Assembly (NCBI RefSeq): GCF_035046485.1
Contig: NC_085137.1
Coordinates: 17,885,346 to 17,949,345 of the forward strand
DNA length: 64,000 nucleotides
Source of the DNA: Aedes albopictus
Lineage: Eukaryota; Arthropoda; Insecta; Diptera; Culicidae
Reading direction: 5' to 3'
The number at the start of each line of letters is the position of its first letter. The stretch's first letter is position 1. Below, in pieces: positions 43,473-55,404 of the stretch. Made by a program: the position numbers and the translations under genes. Below the pieces are notes generated by a model, which was given only the letters and a program-made list of their open reading frames with translations, was not told where the DNA came from and did no database searches.

Positions 43473-44855
43473 TCATTTTTTATTGCGCGTTTATGCTACT
43501 ATTTCGTATGCCTTTTTTGTTACAGCATTATATTTCGTAAAGCCTAATAAGCTGACGAATTAAGCTAAAACATGAAATTGTTGAATTTAAATTGATGTTT
43601 TTGTCGTAAATAAAACGTATTTCCAATAAATACATGCAGCTTTGTATATATTTCGTATTGCTGGAAAATTGTATCCTCGTTTTTGGGCACAGTTCCTGGG
43701 GTTCGTTAAAAAATACGCCAAGTAGGTTTCGCCACTTTGACAATTTTATACCATTTTGAGAGCCTTATATAGCATATGTCTTTTTTTTTAATTACGTTTA
43801 AACTTAGTTGCACAGCCCAGCGGGGCCATTATAATTTTAAGCAATAACTGATTGAATCCTATATAATAATGAATGAAAACATGACTATATAACGCAAATT
43901 GTATTGAAAACCATGGTGATCAATTTCGCCCCAAAACGATGTTAGAAATGAGTCAAAAAATATACAAAAACAAACAAATAGTAAGGCAAATGGAATCATA
44001 TGTCTAGGTTTTGTTGCATGAGTATCAGTACTGGTTTTAAAATTAGGCTGATACAAATTTATTTTTGACTTTTTGTCTCCCCCCCCCCCCCCTTCAAAAA
44101 TTTTTGACTGGATTTCGCATTTTGAGGGGGCAGATGAAAAATATTTATCAAAAGATCAGGTCTTGCTGGAAATTCTTTGACAAATCCGATGAGTTTTTAA
44201 TATTTTTCAGAATAAATACAGTACTTTTTCGATTAAATATATCAGGAATGAAAAAATAATTCGCGTGATATATTGGAGCGTGATATAATTGAGACATCTT
44301 TTTCCGAAGGCGTTTATTAATCAAAATACTGTTGCACACAAAAAAATCAAACAAAAAACGAACAAAATATCAAACCCGGTAATGGAAGTCTAATATTCTT
44401 GTATGTAATAATGTTTAATGTCTCTGAAAATAAAATCAAATAATGGAGGTATTATTTGCACTTCTACACCATAGTTTTTGAACTTCGTGCTTCCATATGT
44501 TGTCGATTTTCAATCTTTACACAGCAAAATAAAGATAATTGCTTAAATTTTATGGGACCAAAAATTGGTTGAAAAAATTTGACATTTTTGCGATGTTGTC
44601 GCGTTACGCTTTGTTGTACAATTGTCTCGAAGTTTAAAAGTTCTGTCTTTAATTTCTGATCGTTCGATATGCTGGTTGACATTAATTTAACAGCATATCA
44701 ACTTTAAAAATCCGATAAATTTACAAAATGTTAGTTATCCCTTCGGAAGTGAAGTGAAACCGTAGGTCCTGACATGAACGAGCTCCGGATTGTGAACCTC
44801 GTTAATAATTAAAATACAAAAAAAAATCAAAGTAAGTTTCTAACGGAAAACGCCT
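43473..44855. other. 3' non-coding interior of the pogo-like element
   Basis: AT-rich sequence with no frame of note. A poly(C) run occurs near 44080. Words of the type GCGTGATATA occur near 44265 and again, more densely, at 45355-45445 (AGCGTGATTAAATAGAACCG). They form a short tandem-like repeat inside the right half of the element. Confidence 0.45.
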
Positions 44856-45123
44856 TTTTCTTCTACTTCTTCTTTGTGACTTTACGTTCCCAATGGAACT
44901 AGGGCTGCCTCTCTTCAACTTAGTGTTCTTTGAGTACTACCACAGTTATTAATTGAAGGGCTTTCTTTGCCTGCCATTGTATGAATTTGTATATTGTGGG
45001 GCAAGTTCAATTATACACTATGTATAGGAAAGTCTAGAAAAGATCCCGACCGGAATGGGAATCGAACCCGCCGTCTCTGAATTGGCGATCGATAACCTTA
45101 TTCACAAAGGCTAACTGGAGACC
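44856..45123 (-). mobile_element. Feilai-type SINE, copy 2
   Basis: This is the reverse complement of the copy at 10319. On the minus strand the head is GGTCTCCAGTTAGCC and GACGGCGGGTTCGATTCCCA, the body contains AATAACTGTGGTAGTACTCA and TAAGTTGAAGAGAGGCAGCC, and the tail is (GAAGAA)n ending at 44856. No convincing target duplication was found. It is inserted inside the pogo-like element. Confidence 0.8.
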
Positions 45124-45629
45124 CCTGATGGAAAATGTAACGCGTGAAATTGACGCATACAGACCGGACTCGATGCAGAGCAAAGCATGGGAATGTAACT
45201 CTAGATAATCAAATCCTGTGTTCGGTCTGTCACCAATGGCACCATAATCGTATACTAATGTGCAAAATATCTTACTTATGACGATTCATGTATCCTATAT
45301 AGTTTGGAATATGGTTTGGAATATGGAATGATTGGCGATATTTGTATCGATTATCATAGCGTGAAATAATCGAAAAAAATAGCGTGCTAAAATCGAGTGT
45401 GATATAATGGAGCGTGATTAAATAGAACCGTGACAAAATCGAAAAACCACTGTACTTTATTATTTTTATCCCCCCCCCCCCCCCCCTCGACCAGATAAAA
45501 GAGTGGTGGGACAAAAAGTGAAATAAATATTTGTAACGGCCTTATTGTTGTTAAAAAAGAACAAATACTTTGGAAATTATTCAATTTAAATCAAAAATAC
45601 TGATCAATTTGACCCCGGATTCCGGTACC

Positions 45630-46594
45630 AATGTCGAAAGGGCGAAACTGCATCTAGAAACAGTACGTTCTTCCAAAGCTGTGGATCGGATTCTATTCCT
45701 TCAACGCAATTCACCAACACTATCGGGAAACAGAGCATTTCCTCTGTCTAATAGTGGTTGTCGATTGTGTTCAGAGGATAAAATATAATCCACAGCTTTT
45801 GAAGGAAACGCCTTTTCAAAACGCAATTACGCCCTTTTGAAATGTTGGCGTTAGCTAACATGCGAAAAGGGCGTAACAACCATGTCGAATTTCTGCTTCT
45901 CCGTGTCTCCTGGGCGTTGCCTTCTCCGAGGCTAGACAATGAACCATCTGTATATCGATGAACATGTATGTAGGTTTTATACAACACACATCCATTACAT
46001 GGTTGAGATCTCGCGTGCTCAAAATGGTTCCTTCATGGTTTTATATACCGAAGGTAAAGTTGAACGCCAACTGGCAGCTCCACATCGGAGGACTCTTGCC
46101 ACTGATGGGAAATCAGTATTGGCACATTGCAAAAGATTCTGCACTCCTCAGTGAGAGAGCCGTAAATTCTAGGACGTTAAGGAGCCGGTTTTCAATAATG
46201 GCTCGTACAACCCTTAATTGAGTGTTCTGGTTGGAAAAACTGCATCTGTAAGATAATACAGTCTAGTACGGCAACTTTCCTTTGTAGCATCAAACTGTTG
46301 GCGAAAGAAGATCAATACACCTACATAGCACCTTCATAGTTGTTTTGATAGAATAAGGTTGATTGTCAATGGTTAGGTACGCCCGGGACACGGTGTCCAG
46401 AAGCGCAAATGACATCAAGTGCTCTTAGGTGCTGACAGATTGAAACCAACCGAGGCGGCGTATCTGCAGATTGCGATTACCGCCGCTTGTGCTTTCCCGT
46501 TTAAGAGTTCGTCCTGAGTCCACGTGTGTTCAAAGATTTGGACAGTATCGAGTTTCGCGTGTTTATTATTGGCAAGTATAAGCAGGAGTTGCTT
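45630..46594. other. Unassigned sequence
   Basis: No element is recognised. Near 45665 and 45785 a short inverted pair occurs (TCTTCCAAAGCTGTGGATC and ATCCACAGCTTTTGAAGG), with about 110 bases between, a possible MITE remnant. Open frames here have no features. Confidence 0.35.
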
Positions 46595-47770
46595 CGAAAG
46601 AAATTTCCGAAGGAGTTCCTTAATCAATATCGGAAGGAAACTCCTGAAAAATCCCTAAAGGAAACCCGGGAAGAATCACAAGAGAAACCTTGAGAAGAAT
46701 CAATGAAGAACCCCGGGAGCAAATAATGAAGAAATCCTGGTAAGAACTCTTTAAGGAAGCACCGAAGAAATCCCTGGAATAATCCCAACATAATTTCCCG
46801 ATTTAATCCCTGTGAAATCTGGGAGAAATCGATGCAAGAATTTTGAAAGGAGAGGAATCACTGAAGGTATCTCTAGAGGGATCTTTGATAGAATCCCGGA
46901 GTAACTCCCGAAGAAATTCCAGAAGAAATCCCTGAGGGAATCATTGAAGGAGTCTTCAATAAATCCCGAGAGAATACTGGCATGAATTCCTAGAAGAAAA
47001 CCTAAAAGAATCAATGAAGGAATGACGAGGAAAAATTTTGGAGGAATTCCCTTAGGAATTCCCAATAGACTTTGGTAGGAAAATCTGAAAGAATGCGAAA
47101 AGAAATCCCAGGAGACACCAATGAAAGAATGCCAAAATTTCAAAAAAAAATCCTCAGAGGAATCCCTGAAAAAAATATTAAAATTAATTAAAAAAACAAA
47201 TATGAGAAAATCTCGAGAGGAATCCATGAATGAATTCCTGAAGGAACCCGGACACACTTCAGGAAGAATCCTGGAGGAATCCTTAGGAGATATTTGTAAA
47301 GAAATACCGGGAGAAATCCCCAAAGGCATCACATTTCAAGCCTAACTTTACAAAACACCGTATCTAACAAAATCTACGAACGGAGAAAATCGAAGGGGAA
47401 GTTCGCTGTTCCCATAGCAACTCATACATTGAGCATTTAAGAAACGTGAAAAATCCGGGTGTTTTTTCACAAATCATCCCCAAAGGTGAGTGATACTAGT
47501 AGTCCTTAAAGAAATTCAACGCCTTATATGAAAATCTCTTTTTTGTTTATATATGTTACAAACGGTGATTGGTTAAGTTAGGCTTGATTTGAGATTATTG
47601 AAGATATCCCGGAAGAAATCTTTAAAGGAATCATTGGAAATATCCAGGAGGAACTCCCACATAAATGGATCGCGAAAGCAATACCTGGAAGGAGTCCCGA
47701 AGAAAATCCCCAAGGGAACCCCCAGAAGCATTCTCACCAGAATCTCTAAAAAGATGATTGAGAGGAAGTG
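46595..47770 (+). repeat. Degenerate GGAATTCC array, CCC-rich variant
   Basis: Here the motif tends to GGAATCCCTGAAGAAATCCC. It covers about 46595-47340 and 47590-47770. The intervening 47345-47590 is unrelated AT-rich sequence. The minus strand is open for 193 codons (46751-47332), a repeat translation not called as a gene. Confidence 0.75.
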
Positions 47771-47782
47771 GGGAGAATTTGT

Positions 47783-48000
47783 GGGCTTCGTGGCCGAGCG
47801 GTTGGCGGCGTCAGTCGTTTAGGTGTCTCATAGGCCTCGAAGTGTGGGTTCGACTCCCAGTCCAGTCGGGCACTTTTCGTCAAACGGAAAATTCTTCACT
47901 GGGTCACTGGGTGTTATACATATGTGTTATCCGTTTTCTAATGTTAGTAATGTTCAGTCTGTGCGACATCTGGCCGAAGACGGTGTAATTGTCTTTTAAT
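47783..48000 (+). mobile_element. tRNA-derived SINE (class II tRNA head), copy 2
   Basis: The head GGGCTTCGTGGCCGAGCGGT (box A) is followed by GTGTGGGTTCGACTCCCAG (box B), then a body with TTCACTGGGTCACTGGGTG, CTGGCCGAAGACGGTGTAAT and a GTCTTTTA end. It is the same family as 21534-21762, in the opposite orientation. It lies about 75 bases from the 3' end of the second RTE copy. Confidence 0.75.
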
Positions 48001-48122
48001 AGGAACCCGGTAAAACCCGATGTCTTGACATGATTTAAAGTTTGTACATTGACAGGCTATCGTATAACTAAACTTACTTACTTTACCTTACCTTACCGAT
48101 CAGGCTAAGGCCGGGGTGGCCT

Positions 48123-49561
48123 CTACTGTACATAGTAGCTGTCTCCATTCCACTCGGTCCATGGCTGTTTGTCTCCAGTTCCGCACTGTGCGTAGGGTCC
48201 GCAGATCGTCCTCCACTTGGTCGACCTACCTAGCTCGCTGCGCACCACGTCTTCTTGTACCGGTCGGATGACTCTCGAGAACCATTTTAGTCGGGTTGCT
48301 ATCGGACATCCTGATGCGTGACCCGCCCACCGTAGCCTCCCGATTTTCGCGGTATGGACGATGGTTGGTTCTCTCAGCAGCTGATGCAGCTCGTGGTTCA
48401 TTCGCCTTCTCCAAGTACCGTCTTCCATCTGCACTCCACCGTAGATGGTACGCAACACCTTCCGTTCGAAAACTCCAAGGGCGCGTTGGTCCTCTGCACG
48501 TAGGGTCCATGTTTCGTGCCCATAGAGAACTACCGGTCTAATCAGCGTTTTGTAGATAGTTAACTTTGTGTTACGGCGAACTTTATTCGATCGTAGAGTT
48601 CTGTTGAATCCAAAACAAGCACGATTTCCTGCCACAATGTGCCTCTGAATTTCTCTGCTGGTGTCGTTGTCGGCGGTCATCAGTGAGCGGGGTGGCGAAC
48701 GCGGAGATTCCTCCCTGGAGCCCTTTGCCATCATGTACTTTGTCTTCGACACATTAATGACTAATCCGATTCGCCTGACTGCACTCTTTAGTCGGATGTA
48801 CGCTTCCGCCATCGTCTCAAATTTGCGAGCTATAATATCAATATCATCAGCGAAACCAAGCAGCTGAACGGACTTCATGAAATCGTCCCACTCGTGTTTA
48901 TCCCCGCTCTCCTTATTACACCTTCTAATGCAATGTTGAACAGCACAAAAGACCATTACCTTGCCGTAACCCTTTGCGAGATTTGAAGGGACTCGAGAGT
49001 GTCCCTGATACTCAAACTACGCACATCACTCGATCCATCGTCGCCTTGATCAATCGTATCAGTTTATCCGGGAATCAGTGTTCGCGCATAATCTGCCATA
49101 GCTGTTCTCAATCGATTGTATCATACGCCGATTTGAAATCGATGAACAAGTGATGTGTGAGCACGTTGTATTCGCGGCATTTCTGCAACACCTGGTGGAT
49201 GGCGAACATCTGGTCCGTTGTGGTGCGTTCACCCATGAATCCAGCCTGATATTGCCCCAGAAACTCTCTTGCAATCGGTGATAGACGGCGGCATTAAATT
49301 CGAGAGAGTACCTTGTAGGCAGCGCTCAGTAGTGTGATCGCGCGATAGTTCCCGCAATCCAACTTATCTCCCTTTTTTGTAGATGGGACACGCGATATCT
49401 TCCATCTGCTCCTCCGGTAATACTTACTTCTCCCAAATTTTGGTAATGACCCAGTGTAGTGCTCTCACCAGTGCTTCTCCACCTTGTTTTAGTAACTCGC
49501 TTGGTAGTTGATCTGCTCCAGCGGCTTTGTTGTTTTTCAATCGGCTAACCTCCTCTTCAAT
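48123..49561 (-). pseudogene. RTE reverse transcriptase, C-terminal half, broken
   Basis: A minus-strand frame of 277 codons (48956-48123) contains VQLLGFADDIDIIARKFETM, KTKYMMAKGSREES and GRLRWAGHAS. About 22 residues present in copy 1 between PPR and DNDTSREIQRRI (the EFVHLGSLV region) are deleted. A frameshift near 48314 changes the C-terminus. Upstream (to 49561) the reverse transcriptase continues in other frames with stops. It keeps about 33 bp near the 3' end that the first copy has lost. Confidence 0.8.
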
Positions 49562-49565
49562 CTTC

Positions 49566-50612
49566 AATGACACCATTTCGCATATTAAGTTATGCAAAAA
49601 ACTTGAGAATAACTTCGGTTTTTCATATGATGCGGTTCAACTAATACGTTCATACCTTTCTGATAGAAGTCAAACTGTTTTCGTGAATGACTGTTTTTCC
49701 GAATATCGTCCAATATTATCCGGAGTTCCACAGGGATCTGTGTTAGGGCCTTTGCTGTTTTCCATTTATATAAACGATCTACCGCTGAACGGTTGTCAAA
49801 TCCATTTATTTGCAGACGACGTTCAAATTTATGTAGATGTATCTGGTATGACAAAGGATGTTGCTGCAAATTTGATCAACAATAATTTATCTAATATTTC
49901 ATCATGGGCTTCAGAAAATTCGTTAAAGTTGAATGCTCGAAAAACACAGGCCTGTTATATCACACGCTTGAATCGAAACTATGAGAAACCTGATTTAAAC
50001 TTGAACGGCATTCCTATTGTATACTCAGAGACAGTGGTTAGCTTAGGTGTAACTATTCAAAATAATTTCGAATGGGATGGATTTGTTTTAAAACAATGTG
50101 GGAAGATATATTCAGTTTTACGCACATTACGTTATACCGCTGATTTTTTACAACAAGATACAAAACTGAAGTTATTCAAGAGTTTGATCTATCCTCATTT
50201 ATTATTCTGCGATTTTGTAACCACCCAGGCATCTGCTTACATTATGAATAAACTCAGAGTAGCTCTTAATTGCTGTGTACGATTTGTATACAATTTAGAT
50301 GGATATTCTCCTGTTTCTCATCTGCACAAATCATTGATTGGTTGTACATTCAACAACTTTCCGGTAGTAAGATCTGTGTTTATTTTACATTCAGTAATAT
50401 TCAAGAACTGCCCCCAATATCTATATAGTAAACTGATTCGTTTGAGAAGTCCAAGGGGTATTAAATTCTCTATGCCACGAGCTACGACTTCACACTATGC
50501 AAACTCTCTACTTGTTAGAAGTATATGTAATTGGAATTCATTGCCAGTTGAACTACAAAATATTGTTTCTCCTCTGCATTTCAAGAAAGCATTTTTACAG
50601 CAAGTTAGTTAA
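49566..50612 (+). CDS. LINE reverse transcriptase C-terminal fragment
   Basis: The open frame of 348 codons begins at the junction with the RTE sequence and has no start codon of its own. In-frame codons before 49566 belong to the RTE. It holds the later reverse transcriptase motifs: LSDRSQTVFVN, SGVPQGSVLGPLLFSIYIND, the catalytic FADDVQIY, and SLKLNARKTQACYI. The thumb-like region continues to the C-terminal NWNSLPVELQNIVSPLHFKK, a signature found at the end of many CR1/Jockey-group proteins. Endonuclease and the first half of the reverse transcriptase are missing. The frame is uninterrupted, so the insertion is probably not old. It cannot be active. Confidence 0.8.
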   Translation, partial: NDTISHIKLCKKLENNFGFSYDAVQLIRSYLSDRSQTVFVNDCFSEYRPILSGVPQGSVLGPLLFSIYINDLPLNGCQIHLFADDVQIYVDVSGMTKDVAANLINNNLSNISSWASENSLKLNARKTQACYITRLNRNYEKPDLNLNGIPIVYSETVVSLGVTIQNNFEWDGFVLKQCGKIYSVLRTLRYTADFLQQDTKLKLFKSLIYPHLLFCDFVTTQASAYIMNKLRVALNCCVRFVYNLDGYSPVSHLHKSLIGCTFNNFPVVRSVFILHSVIFKNCPQYLYSKLIRLRSPRGIKFSMPRATTSHYANSLLVRSICNWNSLPVELQNIVSPLHFKKAFLQQVS

Positions 50613-50760
50613 AGATTTTGTTCAAAAAGTGCATTATTTAATTAATAATTATTGCTCAGTTTTACAACAACGCACTTCATATTATCATTGAGCATCTAAA
50701 ACATAAAAGACATTGTCTTAAGTTTTCATAAATAAAAATAAATAAATAAAATAAAAATAA
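49566..50760 (+). mobile_element. CR1/Jockey-group LINE, 5'-truncated
   Basis: A reverse transcriptase fragment (frame to 50612) followed by about 150 bases of 3' sequence and an AAATAAATAAA-type tail ending at 50760. The insertion splits RTE copy 2. The words on both sides share AATCT, a minimal 5-base duplication. The clade is uncertain: GVPQGSVLGPLL with FADD fits the CR1/L2/Jockey group. Confidence 0.8.
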
Positions 50761-50919
50761 ATCTCTTGGAGGTTAGGGGCTGGAAATCTTTCGTCCTGCG
50801 TACGTACTCCTAGATCTGTCACCGCTCCACCTTTGGTGCTTGCAACGTCACCATTGAGGTGCCCATCGTAAAATAAACTTACAAAATACAATTACAAAAT
50901 ACAAAATTAAACGACGGAA

Positions 50920-51665
50920 TCTGGGGAAAATTCCTCAAGCACGTCTGGAAGAAATCCCTAAAGAAATCCTGGGGAAAAATCAGTCAGAATCTTGGAGGAA
51001 CCCCTGATGCAGCCTCGGGAATAATTCGTGAAAGAATTGCGTCAGTTTAGTTATGAGAAATAACTTAAAAAATATCCCGGGAGGAATAAATGAAAGAATC
51101 TCAGAAGGAATTTCCAGAAAATCCTAAAGAAATTCTCAACAAAATTTTGAAGGGAACCCGGATACGACCTATGGAGGAATTCCGGAAAGGAAGGAATCCC
51201 GAGGAAAATTGTTAAAAGAAAATCGTAATGATTCCGAAAGAACGTTTTGAACATTCAGGGAGAAATCATTGAAGAAATTCCGGGAGGTATTTCCGAAGGA
51301 ATTCCGTAAGGAATTCCGTAAGGAATTGCTGATTTGAACCAGGAAACATTTCTAAAGAAATCACTTTAAGAAATTCCGTTGGAAATAATGATGGAATCCT
51401 TGGGTAAAATCCCTGAGAGGATCCCGGGAGGAATCCCTGAAGAAATACTTAAATCTCTGAAAGAAGTCTGGTGTTCATGAAGGAATCTTTTGAATACTAG
51501 AAAGGATTCCGTGAGGAATTCTGAGTGGAATACCGGAGGAAATCCAGGATAATTTCTGGGACGAATTCGTAAAGGATTATCTGGAGAAATTAGAAAATGA
51601 AACCTACTTAGCATCCAAGGAGAAGTGCATGGAGAATTCTCTGGAGTAATCTCGAATATTTTCAT
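50920..51665 (+). repeat. Degenerate GGAATTCC array
   Basis: The phrases are GAAATTCCGGGAGGTATTTC, GGAATTCCGTAAGGAATTCC and similar, about 745 bases in plus orientation. The short homogeneous part GGAATTCCGTAAGGAATT near 51298-51325 suggests local slippage. Confidence 0.75.
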
Positions 51666-54138
51666 AGATAAATCCTTATGGGAGGCCTTGTACGAAGAAC
51701 AAGGTATCCGTAATATAGATTATATCAAGTTAATAAATAAATATATAATATTTAACTGGATAAAATATGTAGCTCAAAAAGCACCAAGAAGTCCTCCTGA
51801 ATCCGTATTTTATCTTCTAGATTCGAATTAATTCTTAAGCTTTGACTCATCGATGATTTTTCGTACCCGAATTCAACCTAGGTCCATCTCAACTCGAATG
51901 TTACCAACCCAAGTTATGAACTTTCCGCAAACACTCACATACACTTCACTGCACTCTAGCAAGCTACACGCTGTTTGAACTGTACGAGAAAGAGGTAACA
52001 TTTCAAAGAAAGTAAAAACCATTAAAAGTCCCCGCCATGATCCCAGCTCAGATCCGATACATGGCAGTGCCAGTGTTTTCCAGCACACGTGACGGCATCA
52101 GTCGTTTCGCATGTGCAGCGCGCGCGGCGCTCTACGTGTCAAAAAACGACAAAAACCTCGATATTGAACGAAAAGGTGCAAAGTAAACCGACCGACCGAC
52201 CGACGTGAGAAGAAGCTCATAATTCATAATATCGATCCAGGTGGTATTAATAGACCCTGTTGATGTTATGGATGGAAATGGAGCTTTTGATGATGCTTGC
52301 GGTGCCAGCAAAAAAGGATTGGATCTCGTGCCGATGCGCGGAATATTATTAGTTCCGGCGATGATGATGAAATCCTCTGGTGGTGCGAATGAGCAATTTT
52401 AAAAACTGTATCAACAAGACCAGATTCCATTATGCAGCTGCGTACTCCTATCAACCTCATTCCAGCAGGTTCATCTTTCCTGAAGTGTGACATTGGTTCA
52501 AATTATGAACCAACTTGATTTAAATTTAAACAGCTTTTAATTAAGTTTGCTCTTCTTCGCAATTAGGCAGATTAGGTCAATTTACCCATCATCTTCAATG
52601 TGGTCGGTTGGCCTGAAGTTCTTTCGCCAGTGACACTGAAATCAATTTTGACTGGCCGCTATCCTCCGCCACAGTCACACCGTTAATCTGAAAAATCTCA
52701 CTGCTCAATTAGATTACCATTCAGGATCGAGTTAAGTAAGCTCCGTTTCACTTTCCGTTGATCCAGCCGTGAAAAACTCATCATCTTGCTCTGCAGCCTC
52801 CAAGCTGTCTGTGCCCGTTCATCCTGTGCCGTAGTAGACTTCAAGTCGCCAGCCAGCCAGCCAGCCAGCCGCATGCTGTCAGGCGCTCTGTATCGTCCAT
52901 TGGGGCGAAGTATCGAATCATCCCCATCGTGCTGTGCATGTCAAACGGCGAACAGCCAGCCCAACGCGATAGGACTTTTTATTGCCATCGTCACAGAGTT
53001 TTCGCGTCGCGAATGGTGATGATGACGAGGAGTGAAGAGCTGTGTTGTATTCTCTAGTCGAACCAACCAACACGGTTTGATAATTGGCTCGGGCCTCGGT
53101 ATTGGGGGTAAATAGAGCTTGCAGGATCGCACACGGTTGGAATCACATTTTAATTGTTGCCCTGCGGCTACGATAGAGAGGATCTGTTCGTGAGATTAGC
53201 ACAACATCGTGGCAATCGGTTGGAAGTTTTAGATTGATATCTACACGACCAATTGTAACGATGTTTGGTAGATCTAATACTAAAATTAAGGGGTTTATAT
53301 GTTAAAATGTGTGACGATAAGGAAAAGTTTGAATTTGTAGCCATTTTTTTTTTTAATTCTTTTTTCACGTCATTCAAAGTACAATATTTTATATCTAAAT
53401 CAGCTTGAGAACATGAAAATATAGAACTAATTTACCAAAGTTATAACCTTTTTTGTAAAATGTATATTCTTTAAGAGGCTTGTCATGACTATGATTGCAG
53501 TGCAACGGCTAAACTGAAAGTACGAATCCAAAACAAAGCCATTTCAGAGGTGTTTTTGTACGATTAGTAAAGTAAAAAATGGTACTATTTTGCACACGGG
53601 AATGACTTGTTTTCAAAATCATAACATCTATATGACACGACACAAAAAATTTGCGAAAACTCAAAAAATTTGGATAAAATCGGTTGAGAACTGTTTCCAC
53701 AATCGTAGTCACCTAATCGATGATTTTGGATAAACAAGATTCCCAGATAATTGCGTAAAATAATCGCGTATCGTAAAGTAAAGGGAGTGCCGACTCAAAT
53801 TGCACCAAATTGCAAAACAGTGTACAACTTTTCTGCCCATGATCGCATAGTCGACGTAGCCACCATTGACAATGTCAGCATTCACAAGCTAATATCTATC
53901 ACATGACCATAATTTAGAGCAGTTTTAATCAATAAAGCACAAGATCTAACCACTAGCTAGATGTCAACGTGAAAAAAATCTTAAACTTTTCATTATTCAT
54001 TGTTGAAATTTCAAAGGTGTGTTGAAAACTACAGTGGCGCTTACGTCAACTATGCGAATATGGGCAGTTTTGATTGCATGCATCAAAATGGCTGATTTTT
54101 CAACCAGCAACAGTTTATTATGTGTAGATGATGCTATC
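51666..54138. other. About 2.5 kb without recognised gene
   Basis: The sequence is of mixed composition. Microsatellite runs are CCGACCGACCGACCGACG near 52188 and CCAGCCAGCCAGCCAGCC near 52852. Small frames on both strands (for example 52786-53019) have no domain. The part between 52600 and 53110 is moderately GC-rich and less repetitive, and could be old unique DNA. Confidence 0.35.
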
Positions 54139-54842
54139 AAAATTTCATCAGAATTGGTTAAGTATTGACGGAGATATCTCCGACGCGAGAAATTTAGATT
54201 TTGTGGATCTTGTACAAACAAATAATAAAAATAACAATTATTTTACGTATATGTAACGCTTAAGTCACAAAAACTGAACCGATTGCAATAAATGTTTTCT
54301 GTAGTTGGTGTATGTATATAGAAATAATGTATAAAAATTTCATTCGATTTGGTCAAACGGATAAAAAGTTGTGGTCGTATATGTAGCCAAAATTTGCAAT
54401 ATGCAAAATTGTTTTATTGTATTGTGACATTCAAAGTTTTCTAACTTTGAAAGTGTTGAGCCAAAATGGCTCAAAATTGGATTGTAATCATTTTATTATA
54501 CTAGGTTAACACTGTCAAATTTTATTGAGAATCGCAGCAGTATTGACAGTTGGAATAGTGCAAACGGACCTTAAAATTGTGAAGAAGTGCCCAGAATTCA
54601 CTCTGGAGCGGTTTGAGTATTGAATTTTTTAAAAATAAGTATTCAACCGATTTCGATGAAAACTTCACCACTTTAATATGTATTATGTTGAAAACTTATA
54701 GTCAAATTTTCAGATGTTTTGAAACACTAATAGTAAAGTTATAGCCTGAACCATTTTCTTGTACACTCAAGATTCCAAAAATCTAATATTCTTGCGTCGG
54801 AGATATCTCCGTCAATACTTACCCGATTTTGATGAAATTTGG
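54139..54842. repeat. Inverted pair with about 78-base arms
   Basis: The left arm (54139-54217) and right arm (54764-54842) are reverse complements with some differences. They share AAGTATTGACGGAGATATCT followed by CCGACGC. The 550 bases between are AT-rich and non-coding. The right arm ends where the LOA-like LINE leader begins, so the LINE may have inserted at this boundary. A foldback MITE is likely. Confidence 0.6.
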
Positions 54843-55404
54843 CTGTTCGGGCCCGTATAAAGTTGATCGTCAATATCAACTTCTTTTCTCGATCAGCCTA
54901 GATAGCTGTGTAGTGTCGGTAGCGATTGTCTCAATTGGCTAAGAATAACACTACGGACCGCCTGTTCCGGTGGTAAGAGTCCACCAACAGATGACCCCTA
55001 ATTCATGGTGTGATGCGGCTTCATGCTTACCGTGCCTAGGAATGAATGGCTTGGGGGGTCTAATAAAAACCTAACCGCAAACGGAGCCTGTGTCCACAGT
55101 ATGTTGCCCTTACTGCGCTAACCAGAGCAATGGTGCAGTGGACCTTGTGTTTCTCCTAGACAATCGGCTGCCCTTCTTTAGTCTCACTTGAGGCTAAATA
55201 AGGACGGGATTATGAAGATGTCGTTAATTAGTTAAAATTTTCACCTATATGGTTTCGCATTATGCGATTTACACAGTGTATTCTGTGTATTCTCGCCTTT
55301 GGCGTTTTCCAATAGATACCGATCTGGTTTTGTTGCTGCTGTTCTTTGTTGTGCTGTTGTTGCGAAGAGTTTAATCTTGCCTAGATTGGGTAGTGGCTAC
55401 GGTT

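Larger units (their letters stand above)
41279..45629 (+). mobile_element. pogo/Tigger-like DNA transposon, inactive
   Basis: Inverted termini of about 25 bases bound the region: GGTACCGTGAACCGGGGTCA at 41279 and, reversed from 45629, GGTACCGGAATCCGGGGTCA. Between them lies a broken transposase gene (41799-43472), AT-rich sequence and a Feilai SINE (44856-45123). Two poly(C) runs also lie inside, at about 44080-44092 and 45470-45486. The pairing of these termini with the transposase is inferred from position. The expected TA duplication is not clearly visible. Confidence 0.65.
48075..50869 (-). mobile_element. RTE LINE copy 2, 5'-truncated and split
   Basis: The 3' end reads GCCTTAGCCTGATCGGTAAG and then the TAAG-type tail near 48075. 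The element matches the complete RTE at 11427, but homology stops at about 50869, where that copy continues towards its 5' end. It is therefore 5'-truncated, as usual for LINEs. A CR1/Jockey-type fragment (about 49566-50760) interrupts it: the sequence before (CTCTTCAATCT) and after (AATCTCTTGGAGG) is continuous in the first copy. Confidence 0.85.
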
